Source of the DNA: Atrina japonica
Taxonomy: Eukaryota; Mollusca; Bivalvia; Pterioida; Pinnidae
Direction of reading: 5' to 3'
Assembly: GCA_030159075.1 (NCBI GenBank)
Contig: BROG01000475.1
Span: 291,001-355,000, forward strand
DNA: 64,000 nt
Below the pieces are notes generated by a model. The model did not search any database. It was not told the DNA's origin and worked only from the letters and a program-made list of their open reading frames with translations. A program made the position numbers and the translations under genes. Below are positions 35,879 to 47,990 of this stretch, in pieces; the stretch's first letter is position 1, and each line of letters begins with the position of its first letter.

Positions 35879-36698
35879 TCAAAAAACTTCCACACATAGC
35901 CGTCTTCCAGTTACTTTGCATATTACATCAGCAATCTGTGTGTTAACAAACTGCTCCCCATCACTGATGACATCTAGTGAAGGCCATGTTGACCTAGACT
36001 GGCTGGACAACATCTATAGTAAAATACCTTGGGGTTTGTTTCCTTGCCAAGTATTAATAGATCACAAAACATTTGCTTGAACTAAAGCATCAAAAAGTTT
36101 GGAAAGTTAGAGTTTTATCATCTAAACATGAAATTACTGCACAGATATTTATATTAATTATTATATCTTGTGTCCATAATCAAGTTCATCCAGAAAAGTT
36201 TTAGGGTGGAGTGTGCTGTGAAAACATTGTACACAACTGCATAATCCTTCCCTACATTGTAGAGGCTACAAATTGCTACGGGATCAGGTCAACTTGGTAC
36301 AAAGTCAACTCGGTACTTATCTTCTGGTCTACATAACTAGGCCATTCCAAGATTTTTCTCTGTTTAGCATCTGCAGACAGATTGGTTTTGAGATCATTAA
36401 ACAGAAAAAAACACAAACATCTAAGGAAAAATATGGAATATAGCCCTAGGCTAAAGTAAACAGGTAAAGATGAACATTTGTTTACATCATTGTAAAAGAA
36501 AAAATCAGATTTAGATAACCATGTTGACAAATTATGTCGTTGACAGAGATATTCTTTTAATGATTGTTTCACATGTTTAGCTACTTTCACATTGTGATTG
36601 GGATCAGTTTTTTTATGAAAGTACATGTAAATCACAGGTGCTGGAAACGCCCTAGGTCGAACTTTCTGTCCCGATTTTAGCGGCTCATAAACGCCCAT
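35879..36698 (-). CDS. Unrecognised small gene, two coding-looking exons
   Basis: On the minus strand a long open frame starts at ATG 36698 in a good context (CAAACATGG). It begins MGVYEPLKSGQKVRPRAF and includes YMYFHKKTDPNHNVKVAKHV and a KQSLKEYLCQRHNLSTW segment. The frame stays open to 36276 but turns Phe/Leu-rich in the middle, as intron sequence does, before an exon-like ADAKQRKILEWPSYVDQ near 36310-36355. A second exon, 36013-35879, follows a good acceptor (GTATTTTACTATAG). It is open in one frame only (44 codons, ...STWPSLDVISDGEQFVNT...CKVTGRRLCVEVF) and ends in TGA. I do not recognise the family. The exact donor and middle splice are unresolved: TAT|GTAGAC near 36317 would keep phase but is weak. 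The gene would lie head-to-tail with NHLRC2, about 1.4 kb upstream of it. Confidence 0.5.
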
Positions 36699-37189
36699 GT
36701 TTGAATGATAGGTTATCGAGTTGATAGGTAGCGTTTGAGAAAACTAGTCCGACTAAACGATGACCCTCGTTATCAATTAAATTCACAGCATTTACCAACT
36801 ACATATATATGTTGTATCCACTTCGATGAAAAAATAAAAAAAGAGACAGTTAACTTTTCGATACTGGAAACCGAGTATCCGATGTAACATGATAAACCAT
36901 TCCGAAATGACCGTGCAGTAAATCCGGATTTTATACTTCTGGGCGTTGGTGCAATTGATATAGTTTAAGCTTTCCATTAAGACAATCAGAAACCTATTAA
37001 TTAACCTTGAGTATCCACATTATCAAATGTACAATCTTTGACAATGACAGGTAAAATGCAATAATTATCATGAACCTTTGAAGTCAATAGTTCATTTAAC
37101 CAGCGATATATAAAGCTAATATATATCGCTGATTTAACTAATATGATTATGATATTTATCTACGGATGAGTTATAAATAATTTCAAGTA

Positions 37190-38490
37190 TTTAACGGAGG
37201 AAGTACCAGTGGATAATCGAAACACAAGTCCAGTACGACAAATTCGATATCAAAACGATCTCAACACAAAGAAGAACAATTGCGGACCCAAAACCGGATG
37301 AGACCAGGTGTCCGAAAGGATTTAGCGTCCCCTGTTAGCATAACACACCCAATGCAAATCTAGACTTACATTCCTGAGAGGGGGGCTTCACATTGTTTAA
37401 CAAGATCCCCGTATCGACCATAAAACTTCACTGACCATTTCATATGTTCAACAACGTAACTCTGCGTGTAAAAGTTTATTGGCGAGTCGTTTGGCTCAGA
37501 GAATAAAATATTTGTAAGAGGAGCATGTACTGGCATAACGTATGAGTTGTGAAATGAAAACGTCAGATGTAGAACTGAGGAGACGGAATATTACTACGCA
37601 AGAACGGGAAGCTCGTAATATGGAAATTGAAATCGTCACGTTTTTCATAAAGGATGTACAGTTGACCATCCTTCCAAATAGACAGCAGTAAATCTTGGTA
37701 GGAAACAGACTTGTTGCTCTCTATCGTCTCATTTATCTCAAGCTCAACAGGATACACCTGACCGAGGTTATTCTGAAATTTTGAATTATTTATAGACATG
37801 ACTTCGTCGATGTACCTGTAAGTAAAATTGAACCAGGATGCTAACTCCTGTGGAGAGCAGAAACTGTTACAGTATAAATTTTGCTTCACAAAATACAAAA
37901 TGATGTCAGCGAGGAGAAGGACACAACATTGATACTCACTGGAATGTCGACTGCTGAAAACGTTTCCTGCAAAAACCACGGTGTTTCCCATTAGAAACTC
38001 CAGCATCTTGATGATATCGTTTCAGTGCACTTAAAAAATAAGGTTCTTCATGACTTAACACTAAATATCCATACCAGTCTGCAATTTCCATTTTTGTATA
38101 AAAAGGAGTTTTTGTACAATAGAATTGAGTCTGTTTTTAAGTTTCTGGTGAGTAAGTGGTCATGGAAAGGTCCGAAAAATCAAAAGACTTAGTGCTTGTT
38201 CTATGTTTAAATTTTGAGACTTTAGATGTTCCAACAAGTCTTTAGAATTCTTTAGGATCCACATCTGATTGACTTGTTTAATAAGTATTTTGGTGATTAA
38301 AATGGATAAAGTATTTATGGAGCACCTAGATGACCCCGCAATAAATCGGTGTTGATTGGGATTTTTGTGCACATTGGGAATCCAATAAGCGTAAGACAAT
38401 CCAAGCTCCACGTTACTTATCTGTATTCCAAACGAAGTGAGAACGGACTTACAATTATCTAATATTCCAGAGACCGGAAAATCGGTGAGA
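37190..38490 (-). pseudogene. Decayed reverse-transcriptase retroelement, copy 2
   Basis: On the minus strand, from 38490 leftwards, the copy shows a SILDN-like stretch and then GLSYAYWIPNVHKNPNQHRF and IAGSSRCS (38411-38330). Next come VNQMWILKNSKDLLEHLKS (about 38280-38210) and FLMGNTVVFAGNVF (about 37990), then the palm motif FNFTYRYIDEVMSINNS, where the second catalytic Asp of YIDD is Glu. A thumb-like SVSYQDLLLSIWKDGQL and KRDDFNFHITSFPFLRSNIP lie near 37700-37580. Internal deletions and frameshifts make it non-functional. It lies between the unrecognised gene and the FAHD2 start, so it may sit in promoter territory. Confidence 0.8.
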
Positions 38491-38729
38491 GCGATTGTAG
38501 CTTTTCCAGGAAGTGTTTTGAGTCCAAGTTCCTCAATTCAGCAGGTAGGCCTACACACGTTTTAAATGTAGGTCTATGCGTAAATCGGTTGTTAACACTA
38601 CGTAATTCACAGATTACTGCGTCGCTACTTCAATATGGTATCTTCTACATTTGCTGAATTATGAGGCGCACGGTAAAATATTCACATACATGATAATACC
38701 TTACAAATGACCTATCCAGTGCTGTATGT

Positions 38730-39272
38730 ATGTACAATTGGTCGAATCGGCCTACATCAAACGTTATCTACCAAAGCAATGAACTTATAGGTCAAAGCAG
38801 TAATAACACCGATATGCGTCTTCTACAGTTTGAGAAAGATGGAAGAAAAAACATCGGTGTCGAGCTCAGTAAAGGCGGAGATATTATTGATCTATCTAGA
38901 CCTGAGACAAATCTACCAAATAACATGAAGGATTTCATCAAGGGAGGTCAGCAAACATTACTGACAGCGAAGAGGTTAGACTTCTTTAAAGTTCTGTAGA
39001 CATTAATTTATGCTTCACGACACTGAATGTCTACTCTGTAGAATTTTCTAATGCCTTTGAAATTGTTCATGGTTAGAAATCTCCGGCCTCATCTCTGGTC
39101 TAGCATCATAATTTCACATTAATGTTCACAACATAATACTTCATATTCATGAGGGTGATATGACATTATACTATTTACAATTAAACACTTGCGTAGATTT
39201 GTTAAATTTTGTAAATAGTAGACTGCCAAATGCTGAAATAAACTTAGGTACCATACACAGAAAGAAAAAGAC

Positions 39273-39371
<99 letters not shown>

Positions 39372-42300
39372 CAATCATACTATCCAAAACATGTACAGGT
39401 ATTAGAATATAAATAGTATAGTCTGGTCGTTGAGTATTTCGGCCATGAAAAATGGTATAAAGGAACACTTGGTATCTAAAGAAGCAGACTGTTGAGTAGA
39501 GGAATATATTGAAAAGCCAAAAGACTCCGTTTTGGGGAAAACAAATTATAAGTGTTTGAAAATTCAGCACATTTTTGCATGAATTTGTTTGGAAATGTAC
39601 ATAAATTCATTTTGACTAGACACTCATCTCATCATGATATAAATATGAAGAATAAATTGCAAAGAATGATATTCAATGGTGATTATATTTTATCAACTAA
39701 TGATAACAAACTAATAATCAGAATAAATTGTTAATCAATTGTATCAGTTTTGTAAAAGTAAAGTTATAAAAATCACAGACACCAAAGTATTAATCTTCAG
39801 GACAATATAACAGTACAAACCTGGTAAACATTGGACGAACACAGACCTCTGGAAATCCAGAGGTGGGATCAAGTGCCATGGAGTAGTAATCATTACCTGT
39901 TGACCTGTCTTACCCACCTGCAAGTCCACAGTTAAATTCCAATGAATAAGTGAGGAATAAATCCTCGTTATACTTGTGACAGACGATTCAACATTAGCCT
40001 ACGAACAAGCAACTCAAAATTTTTATTTAGTGAAACACAGTAGTTGCAAACAAGAACATTATACCGACCGTAAAATTTTCCTGACGTTGGCATAAACCAA
40101 TTTTTGATAGCCTTGTGACAACAACGTATCAGAAAATAGTTTATCTTTGTTCCAAGGGCAAACATTGTCACTTCAACATTCCAAAAGTGCCCGTGGCAGT
40201 CTGCGCAGACTGTTACACGTTTTAGTATATATGTTTGTGACAAGAGCAACTGTTACTGCCGATTTTTTGTACTTTGCATCTTTCTAACTTTATTATGTTC
40301 TCTGGATCTGCATTAAGGTCACAAAAACTGACATCAGAATATCATTATCATGTCTCCATCACGATGTTATTACATGCAAGTAAAATAGAAAACAAGATAG
40401 TGAACAAAGCAACTCTGGTGGAAGCTTTTCTGGATCAACTGTTATTTTGAAAACAGCATCTACAGCATATAGGTATGGTAAAACCTTTGTCTTTTGAGGA
40501 AAAGTAAAACAATTACCAGAAATATCTTTCCCTCTTTGTTGAACAATATCAAAGCAATAGTTGAACAAATTGGAAAAGTTGGTATTTCATTATTTATTGT
40601 CTTGTCATTGACAAAGGACATGACTCTTTGGACAATATACATTATTCAAAATTCATACCGTTGGTTTCGACAAGCCACCATTGGTCCAGACAATCTCCTA
40701 TCTACAGAAAAACTACTTTTTATACAGTTTGCGAGTTATATTTTGGTTCAAGCTCATAAAAATCAGCCTAAATGCAACACAATGGGTCTGAACACTTGTT
40801 AAAATGGCCAGAGGCCAGTTTAAAGATACCTGATGCAGTGACGGAGGACATACTTAAGTTCATAAAGTACAAATTCAAGCTCAGTGAAAGAAACTCATGC
40901 GGCATTAACAGTTGCTCTTGTTGCAAACATATAATGACCTGTGGAGGCTGGGAGAGCTTCTAGACTGTTGATGCGACATTTTACCCTTGACGACAAACAA
41001 GAAGGAAGTATACCAGAAACAAGTTTAACTGATAAAACATGTAATATAACCTTTTTAAACAAAATGCACTTTTGTTATTTTATTATTATCCTTTACATAT
41101 TTTAGTTTATTTCAACTTTCAATTAGAGAAGATGTTACAAAAGAACATAATGGAAACCTTATTTCTAGGCTTTATTTATACAAAACTGATATAATTAATT
41201 AATAATTATTAGTTATTAATTAATTTTCATTACTTAACAAAAATATCATCATTTAATACCATCATCATTCTATGACAAATATCAAATGAGAGAATTGCCT
41301 TGTCAAAATGCCTTTGTCTTTGTACGTTTCTATACCAAATCATCCCAAAATGTATCAAATATTCAAACATTCATAATCCCCCCCAAAGCGGATGTTTGTG
41401 GATTTTGGATATGTTGTTCTACTCAACATTCGGCTTCTTTTGATACCAAGTTTGCCTTTATGCCATTTTCTGGGTTATACCTACAATTCATCTTCAACGA
41501 CCAGACTAGAATACAACACAACGTGTCGTGTGGATAACTCTAAACCATATATTTCACATTGTCGTTATTAATTCGATGTATATTTCAGTGTGGAGGTAAG
41601 TGGAAAATATGTGATAAAGCGAGAAAGTGTGAAGATACTAGCTCCTATATCAGACCCAGAAAAAGTCCTTTGCGTTGGCATGAATTACAAGGACCACTGT
41701 GAAGAATTGAACACACCTTTACCAGATGAACCAGTTGTCTTCAATAAATTTCCGAGCTGTATTATAGGACCTACGGATGACTTGGAATATCCAGAGGAAA
41801 CGGAGGTATAATTACTTAACATGCACTGTTATACAAAAAAAATCAGAATTGATTTGATCTAGGATTTTTTAAGTTCACAACACACAGATATGGATATTTT
41901 CTAGACTCATTGATTTAAAGTTAATATTAGAGTATCTTTGAAAGACTCTCTTAGCAGACTACTTCAATATATCATTTATCAAACATCTCTTTGTACAAAT
42001 GTACATCGTTTGCATTTGATGATTACTTTACAATCATAATATTGTTGATCACATATGTTCATTTGATGATTTAGATTATTTTATATATTGTTTGTAATTT
42101 ACCAAATGTATGAATGGAAAAATGTACAGATAACATAACTAAGTTTGAAGATACCTAGGTCTTGTTACCCCGAGTTATATGAATTCTCCACTGTTTAGAA
42201 TTTCCAATTAACCTATTCTGAATGCAATTTACTATCCAAATAATTATGTACATTATGTTGTTAATTTATTTTTAAAAATTATGTTTTTTAACATTAGGAA

Positions 42301-45300
42301 ATCATTATAAATAATCACGTGTATAGATATTTTTATATTAATAAGGCAATACATTCTACAACAGCTTGCCATAGAAATAATAATTTCAATGGAAATACGT
42401 CTTAACTGAGACAATCATTTTATCTGTCAGAATTTTTAAATGTATACCTGGTATTTTTCGCCCATCGTTATTTTTTACCCTTTTATGACAAGAAGACACA
42501 TTGACTCAGTCTTAAATTCACCATAACTTGATCTCCATTGTTTCATGGACCGAATGCATGTCAATTCTTCAGTTATTTAGCTTGAAAATTTCGCTTCATT
42601 TTAAATTCGCCCTCTCATTTAAGGGCAAAACCTTCCAAGTATACAGTATTATGTTTTCATAAAACTAAAATATGCATTTACAAAATCCTATTCCTGACCG
42701 TACTTTATCTTTAGAAAAAACACACACTTTTCAAATTGGAGCTCAACTGATGAAGTCTAACTGACAGAAACGATATCGTCTTGAGCATTATAACTTTGGT
42801 ATTATGTTTATAATATATTAAGAAGTATGTCAGATGTGCTCTTGTTTTTATTTTGTTATATATAAAATCTTTTATGTAACTTTACATACTTGCTGATTTC
42901 TCATCTTGTCATTTTCAGTCATTTATGTTATACAACATATTTATATCACAAAAATATACCTCTCTTTGATTCAGAAATTAGATTGGGAGGCCGAGTTAAC
43001 AATTGTAATTGGAAAGGAGGCTAAAAGGATAGAGGTACAGTACTCTAGAAACTGATGTGACAATATGCTCAATCTATTTTATTTGGTAGTGGTAAATAAC
43101 CATTCTTGATGTCGCAATGGTCACGATCTACTAAGTTTTTACGATAAAATCGTTTTATTAATATCCCCCTCAATCAGCGAATAAAAATAAAAATTTTAGT
43201 GCCATCTATATATAGGCTTTACTCGGGAAACAGATATTTAGTTGGTTGTATACCATTTCATGGAATTGCAACGTAGTTATCTATCTGTATCATATTTTAC
43301 ATCCTATCTTTATAAACACAAATGACCTCTTTTAATGAATAAATGAAACATGAATTAAGCACATATACCATTCCTGTTCACAAAAGTGGTTTCTAGAGCA
43401 ACATATGTTGAAGTTTACTAGTTCCGATGATTTATTTTGTGGACTAGAAATTGTAGAGGCCTAGAGTATGTATCCAATGTAGTTTCAACAGTATTTAATG
43501 AATATTTTGTAAAAGACAATTGTTTAGTCTTTCTGTACACGGTATTTTTACAATTAAATGTCATTTTTGGCATTTATTCTAGTCTAAAACACATTTGATC
43601 ATCTACATAGTAAACTGAGATGTTAAACTTAATATACAATAATAATGATAGATCATGTATATTAGTAATAATGTAAATTTCATATATTTCGAACACCTGT
43701 CTTTCATTTTTTTAAATATATTCGCGAAATCATGAATCGTTGATTTTACAGCTAGAAAGTACTTCGATTCGAGTATAAAACAAGAATAATATGAATGTTA
43801 ATCAGAAACATTATTCAGAGGCAGCATACCCGTCTGCAGTAAAACTAAAGAAATTTTCGGATATACCTTTATTGCTGCTTCAAGAACTTATCTACTTTGA
43901 AGAAACACAAATAAAACTTTCTAAGAAGAACTTCGATAGTCACATATTAATAATACCGCTTTTTAATCACAAACTATGAGACAATTTTTTCGCTAAAAAT
44001 TTGAAATTGTTAACAGGTTTCTTTACAAATTTTAAAAGACGAAGGTTAAACTCTCTCGAAATAAAAGCGATTCACAGTACAATCATCCAAATTTAATGTT
44101 TTAAATATTGAATTAAATGGGCATTAGCAGTGTTTACTACACATTTTTTTCTATTTTTTACTACTTGTACTTCATGTATAATAATAAACAAGAGCTATAC
44201 ACAGACATACAAATTCTTATTCCTATATATTTTGTGAAAATAAGGTCAGGTCCAGTGTGGTACACATTTATAAAGAGTGAGGTTTTATTAACCAATTGCA
44301 AGTGAATAATTGGATTTCTCAAACAATTTTCACACAATATATAGAAATCATAAGATTTTTTATGTCCATGTATATTTTTTTTTTGTTATTGTATATCAAT
44401 CTAAGTAGTAAAGAAGAAAAGAATGTTTTAAAAAAACAACAAAAAAGTTTATACCCTTTTAGATTACATATGATAACTTTGATTATATGCAAGTGATACA
44501 ATTATCTACTTTTAATATGAAGGAGTCAGAAGCAATGGATTACATTTTTGGATTCACAGTGGCACATGATGTTACTGCTAGGGACTGGCAAACCAGAAAC
44601 GGAGGTCAGGTTGTCATCGGAAAAGCAATGGATGGATTTTGTCCCCTGGGTCCAGTTATTGTAACACAGGATGATATTCTTGGTAAGTTTAGTATGAAAT
44701 TCTATTGTCTATGTAAGAATTATGTTTATTACCATATGTTACACTGATAATCTTATATTTAAGTTATATCTGGCACTGATAACACGATTTCAAAGTTCTT
44801 CTTAACCTAAGATAACCATCTTTTTACAGTGTTTTCTCTTAGACGGATTATTGCTATACGTTTAGATATATTATTTGGCCTTGTCTTATACCACTTTCTC
44901 TTTCCATCTTAGAAAAACTATTTAAAATTGTAGCTCAACTGATGAAGTTAGAAGTTAGAATTGACAGAAACGATTGTCTTGAGCATTATAACTTTGGTAT
45001 TATGTTTATAATATCTACACTTTTGTATATATTATCAGCTGTGCTTAATTTCATTTATAATCCAGATAAAATATAGATGTGTAAGCATGACAGAAACATG
45101 AAATTCTAGAAAACATACCGTTTTCTTTTACTGGCAAATCGTACGTTCAAATGTACTGAATTTCACCCAATCAAGGGCAATACTAGTATATAAATAAAGG
45201 AGCTCAGGCAACATGTCACTAACTGTCAGATAGTCCAAAAAGACATTATACAAATCTGGTAAACTTTGTATAAACATGGACCTTTGAAAGAGTCAACAGT

Positions 45301-46771
45301 GGATGTGCCGTGGAGTTACTTTACTTGTGTATTGGTTGAATATATATATATATATAACATTTTCAGATACACGTATTTATAATTCAGATCCACATAACCT
45401 TCGACTGTCCTGCCGTGTTAATGGAGATGTAAAACAAGACAGCAATACAAATCAACTGATACATAAATCTGCTGCTATAGTCTCTTATATATCCAGGTAA
45501 GTGATGCTAATCAAGTTTGTTAGTGATAAGTATAAACATAACTGAAAGAAAATTTGACAACCATAAAGTGAAAACATCACCGTTATTTAAGTGAAAAAAA
45601 ATATATCATTTCGTCACATTTAAAAAAAATACTATCCAGCGTGTGTGGGATATATATATATATATATCTATATATATATATATAGATATATATATATATA
45701 TATATATATATAGTTTCTATCTGTACCATCAGACAGCACTTCATTGTTGTAATGGAAGAATTTATCTTTACGCTCAAGTTCCTTCCAGGGATGAAGAGCA
45801 GTCTTATGATAATGACAGAAAAATTTGTGTGGATTTGTATTTATTACAGGCCCCTTATTCACTGAATTGTGTATACAAGTTCAAAATTCATTCAGGGCAA
45901 TATATACTCATGCCCAAACACATTGATGTCATGCCCAAAAACTACGATGTCATGCCCAAACACTATGATGTCATGCCCAAACACATTGATGTCATGCCCA
46001 AACACTATGATGTCATGCCCAAACACATTGATGTCATGCCCAAACACTATGATGCCATGCCCAAACACATTGATGTCATGCCCAAACACATTGATGTCAT
46101 GCCCAAACACTATGATGTCATCAAATATTTTGGATGAATGTTCCGATGGGATCTCTGTATCCATCTGCAGTGCAATAGGACTTTACATACTAATGGGTAT
46201 ATTGAATTCTGCATCATAATTGTACGATTATACATGCATATAATAAAACCTAAAATCACAGTCACACTAATAGTGTACCATGTCAATAGATACCCATTCA
46301 TACAATTTTCAGTTAAATCATAAGTAAATGTACTTTGCAGATTTATTACTCTGAAGCCAGGTGACCTGATACTAACAGGTACACCACCAGGTATTGGAGT
46401 TGCCAGGAACCCCCCAGAATTTTTACAAGTATGTATTACCTAATTTTGAGAATTTTTTTTTTTCTATTAACTTTTGTGATTAAATTTGTTATACATTTAT
46501 TATACTTGATGAAATAATAATAAATAAACATCTGATCATGTTCATGTCGGTTAATAACTTTACCAAATGCATTTTATTAAAAATAGAAGGTAATATTGCT
46601 TGTGATATTGAAATATCAAAAGACCGTATGACAGGTCATAAATGAAATGGAATTTTCAAAATAAAATGTAATATGCACTGATGATAAACGACACATTTTG
46701 TTTTACAGCGTGGAGACATAGTGGAGTGTGAAATTGAGGCTATAGGAAAATTAAGAAACAGGGTAGTCTGA
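38730..46771 (+). CDS. FAHD2: Fumarylacetoacetate hydrolase domain-containing protein 2, complete
   Basis: Seven exons join in frame to 313 codons plus stop (human FAHD2A 314): 38730-38974, 41589-41805, 42975-43034, 44523-44682, 45388-45496, 46341-46428 and 46709-46771. All introns are GT-AG. The protein has an N-terminal extension of about 29 residues before DMRLLQF. The FAH fold follows, with [27 protein letters not shown] (metal ligands Glu159 and Glu161), [13 protein letters not shown] (Asp190, 29 residues on, as in FAHD1), [30 protein letters not shown] and [12 protein letters not shown]. The family hydrolyses or decarboxylates beta-diketo or oxo acids with Mg2+ or Mn2+. FAHD2 itself has no settled substrate; the vertebrate protein is usually regarded as mitochondrial. 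An alternative start at the MRLLQ methionine (38814) would drop the leader, which is not clearly a presequence (it contains no run of Arg residues). Confidence 0.95.
39276..39370. repeat. AT dinucleotide microsatellite
   Basis: An uninterrupted AT run of about 95 bases in FAHD2 intron 1. Open frames on both strands across it are artefacts. Confidence 0.97.
39765..40160 (-). mobile_element. Reverse-transcriptase element tail in FAHD2 intron 1
   Basis: On the minus strand the copy includes the last bases of the coding part, then GTTTCACTAAATAAAAATTTT, the GAGGATTTATTCCTCACTTAT block, CTCCATGGCACTTGATCCC and the TTTGGTGTCTGTGATTTTTA terminus. It is the same family as the tails at 1015, 6725 and 49040. 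Confidence 0.65.
40460..40963 (+). pseudogene. Degenerate open-frame block, possible transposon ORF remnant
   Basis: Adjoining plus-strand frames (40494-40802 and 40772-40963) read through sequences such as [19 protein letters not shown] and a Cys-rich end with [20 protein letters not shown]-x-C-rich tail after an ILKFIK segment resembles those of uncharacterised mobile-element proteins common in mollusc genomes. That link is a weak impression, and the frames shift. It lies in FAHD2 intron 1 next to a retroelement tail. Confidence 0.3.
41806..44522. other. FAHD2 introns 2 and 3, remainder
   Basis: AT-rich sequence with a family A repeat at about 42720-42830 (GAGCTCAACTGATGAAGTCT, TGACAGAAACGAT). 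A 62-codon open frame at 43791-43979 has no splice context and no known relatives. Nothing else is seen apart from the family 4 MITE listed separately. Confidence 0.45.
44116..44400. mobile_element. Palindromic MITE, family 4
   Basis: Begins ATGGGCATTAGCAGTGTTTA and contains AATAATAAACAAGAGCTATA, TTGTGAAAATAAGGTCAGG and the mirrored CAATTTTCACACAATATATAG half. It ends about 120 bases before FAHD2 exon 4, in intron 3. Confidence 0.65.
44800..45010 (+). repeat. Interspersed repeat family A
   Basis: A nearly complete copy in FAHD2 intron 4: ACCATCTTTTTACAGTGTTT, TCTTAGACGGATTATTGC, ATTATTTGGCCTTGTCTTAT, TAGCTCAACTGATGAAGTTA and ATTGACAGAAACGATTGTC. It is useful as the clearest plus-strand reference copy. 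Confidence 0.6.
45650..45713. repeat. AT / ATCT microsatellite
   Basis: AT dinucleotides interrupted by two ATCT/AGAT units, in FAHD2 intron 5. Confidence 0.95.
45910..46119 (+). repeat. 21-bp minisatellite, 10 copies
   Basis: The unit ATGCCCAAACACATTGATGTC alternates with ATGCCCAAACACTATGATGTC, forming a partial 42-base higher-order pattern, in FAHD2 intron 5. Because the unit is a multiple of three and lacks stops, several frames stay open on both strands, giving [14 protein letters not shown] heptads. No splice or start context links it to FAHD2, so it is treated as non-coding. Confidence 0.95.
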
Positions 46772-47105
46772 ACATGATGAAACTACAACAACTGTAGAGT
46801 GAGAGTCGCAATGTTTATAGGAAATGGATTACAGTCTACAAATAGATAGATAGATAAATGAGGTCATGTGACATGTTATAAATGTGATCATATGACATAT
46901 AGAATACATTTGCTACACAGAATGTGAAACTGAAACCAGAGGAAAGTTAAGAAACAAGAGTGATACTATGAGTGTAGAGTGAGAACCACAATGTACATAG
47001 GAGATGGAGTACAGACTAGAAATACATTGTATAGTTAATAGATGAGGTCATGTGACATGTTATCAATGTGATCATGTGACATATAAAATATATAAGCTAC
47101 ACAGT
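46721..47105 (+). repeat. Tandem duplication of FAHD2 last-exon 3' part
   Basis: About 195 bases that include the C-terminal coding end and the 3' UTR are followed by a second, diverged copy. GAGTGTGAAATTGAGGCTAT and GGAAAATTAAGAAACAGGG recur as GAATGTGAAACTGAAACCAG and GGAAAGTTAAGAAACAAGAG. Then GTAGAGTGAGAGTCGCAATG recurs as GTAGAGTGAGAACCACAATG, and TGAGGTCATGTGACATGTTA occurs in both. The stop codon is in copy 1, so copy 2 is 3' UTR or beyond. Confidence 0.85.
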
Positions 47106-47356
47106 TTAGTGCCATCCATTTTATACAATGGTAATTCAAATACAATATTATTATTTACATCCATAAACATTTATGTATGTATGAATTAAAGTCTGCCTGC
47201 GTCATTAAAATGAGGACACAAATTTTTGTTTTTTGCACTGAACTAGTAGCACAAGATGTTTACAGCTGTTACTTGTCATATCTACAGATACAGTATAAAT
47301 AATTTCTGAAAATCAACACTTTCAATCTTCCACACTAAAGATGTTAAACACTTGTT

Positions 47357-47445
47357 TTCAACTCATCAACCCCTGGGATGGCCTCTTCTGTAAATCAATG
47401 ATCTAGGCCAGTCCAGATTTGTCTTTAGGGGTGAATGAGTTAATG
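47357..47445. mobile_element. Miniature inverted-repeat element, about 90 bp, copy 1
   Basis: The ends CAACTCATCAACCCCTGG and TAGGGGTGAATGAGTTAA are inverses of each other around AATCAATGATCTAGGCCAGTCC. The same element is at 53509-53598. It lies between the convergent 3' ends of FAHD2 and the aminopeptidase gene. Confidence 0.65.
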
Positions 47446-47990
47446 ACATGTTCTGGAAAGGGTCACATGAAATGTTCCTAATTGCTAGATGAGATTGATG
47501 ATTTTTAAAACAGCAATTCTATTTTATTTTCATCCCTCCAAAAACATTGACTCTAAAATAATATCTGTATTATTATACATAATTTATCTGGAGTACATTC
47601 AATTTATTCATATTAGCTTTAAATTTACAAATCTAACAAAATGGTCAAACGTTATACCTGATGTACATCATAGTAATTTAGATGAATTCTTGACAAAAAC
47701 TCCTGAAAAATCAAATACTTAAAGTTCTGTAATACTCGATATCATAACAAAAATCTGGAAAAGTTTTGATATTTATTCAACAACCTAGTGGAAACAAAAA
47801 GTTCCATCAAACTTTACTGTTCAATTTCAACTTTCAGTTATAAAACTCCACAACCATCTTTTCAGCTGCATTCATCATGATCAAGTATTTTATAATATTA
47901 ACAAAAACTACTGGAAAATAATGAAATAAGCCTGAAGATAATCAAATCAAGTTGACTGTTTTGATATAAGGCAAAAACTGACACTGACAA

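Noticed and set aside
39160..39570. Open frames of alternating Tyr-Ile on both strands
   Set aside because: Pure AT microsatellite artefacts.
45643..46219. Open frames encoding MPKHIDV or MSCPNTM repeats
   Set aside because: They exist only because a 21-base repeat has no stop in several frames. No splice sites or family resemblance support translation.
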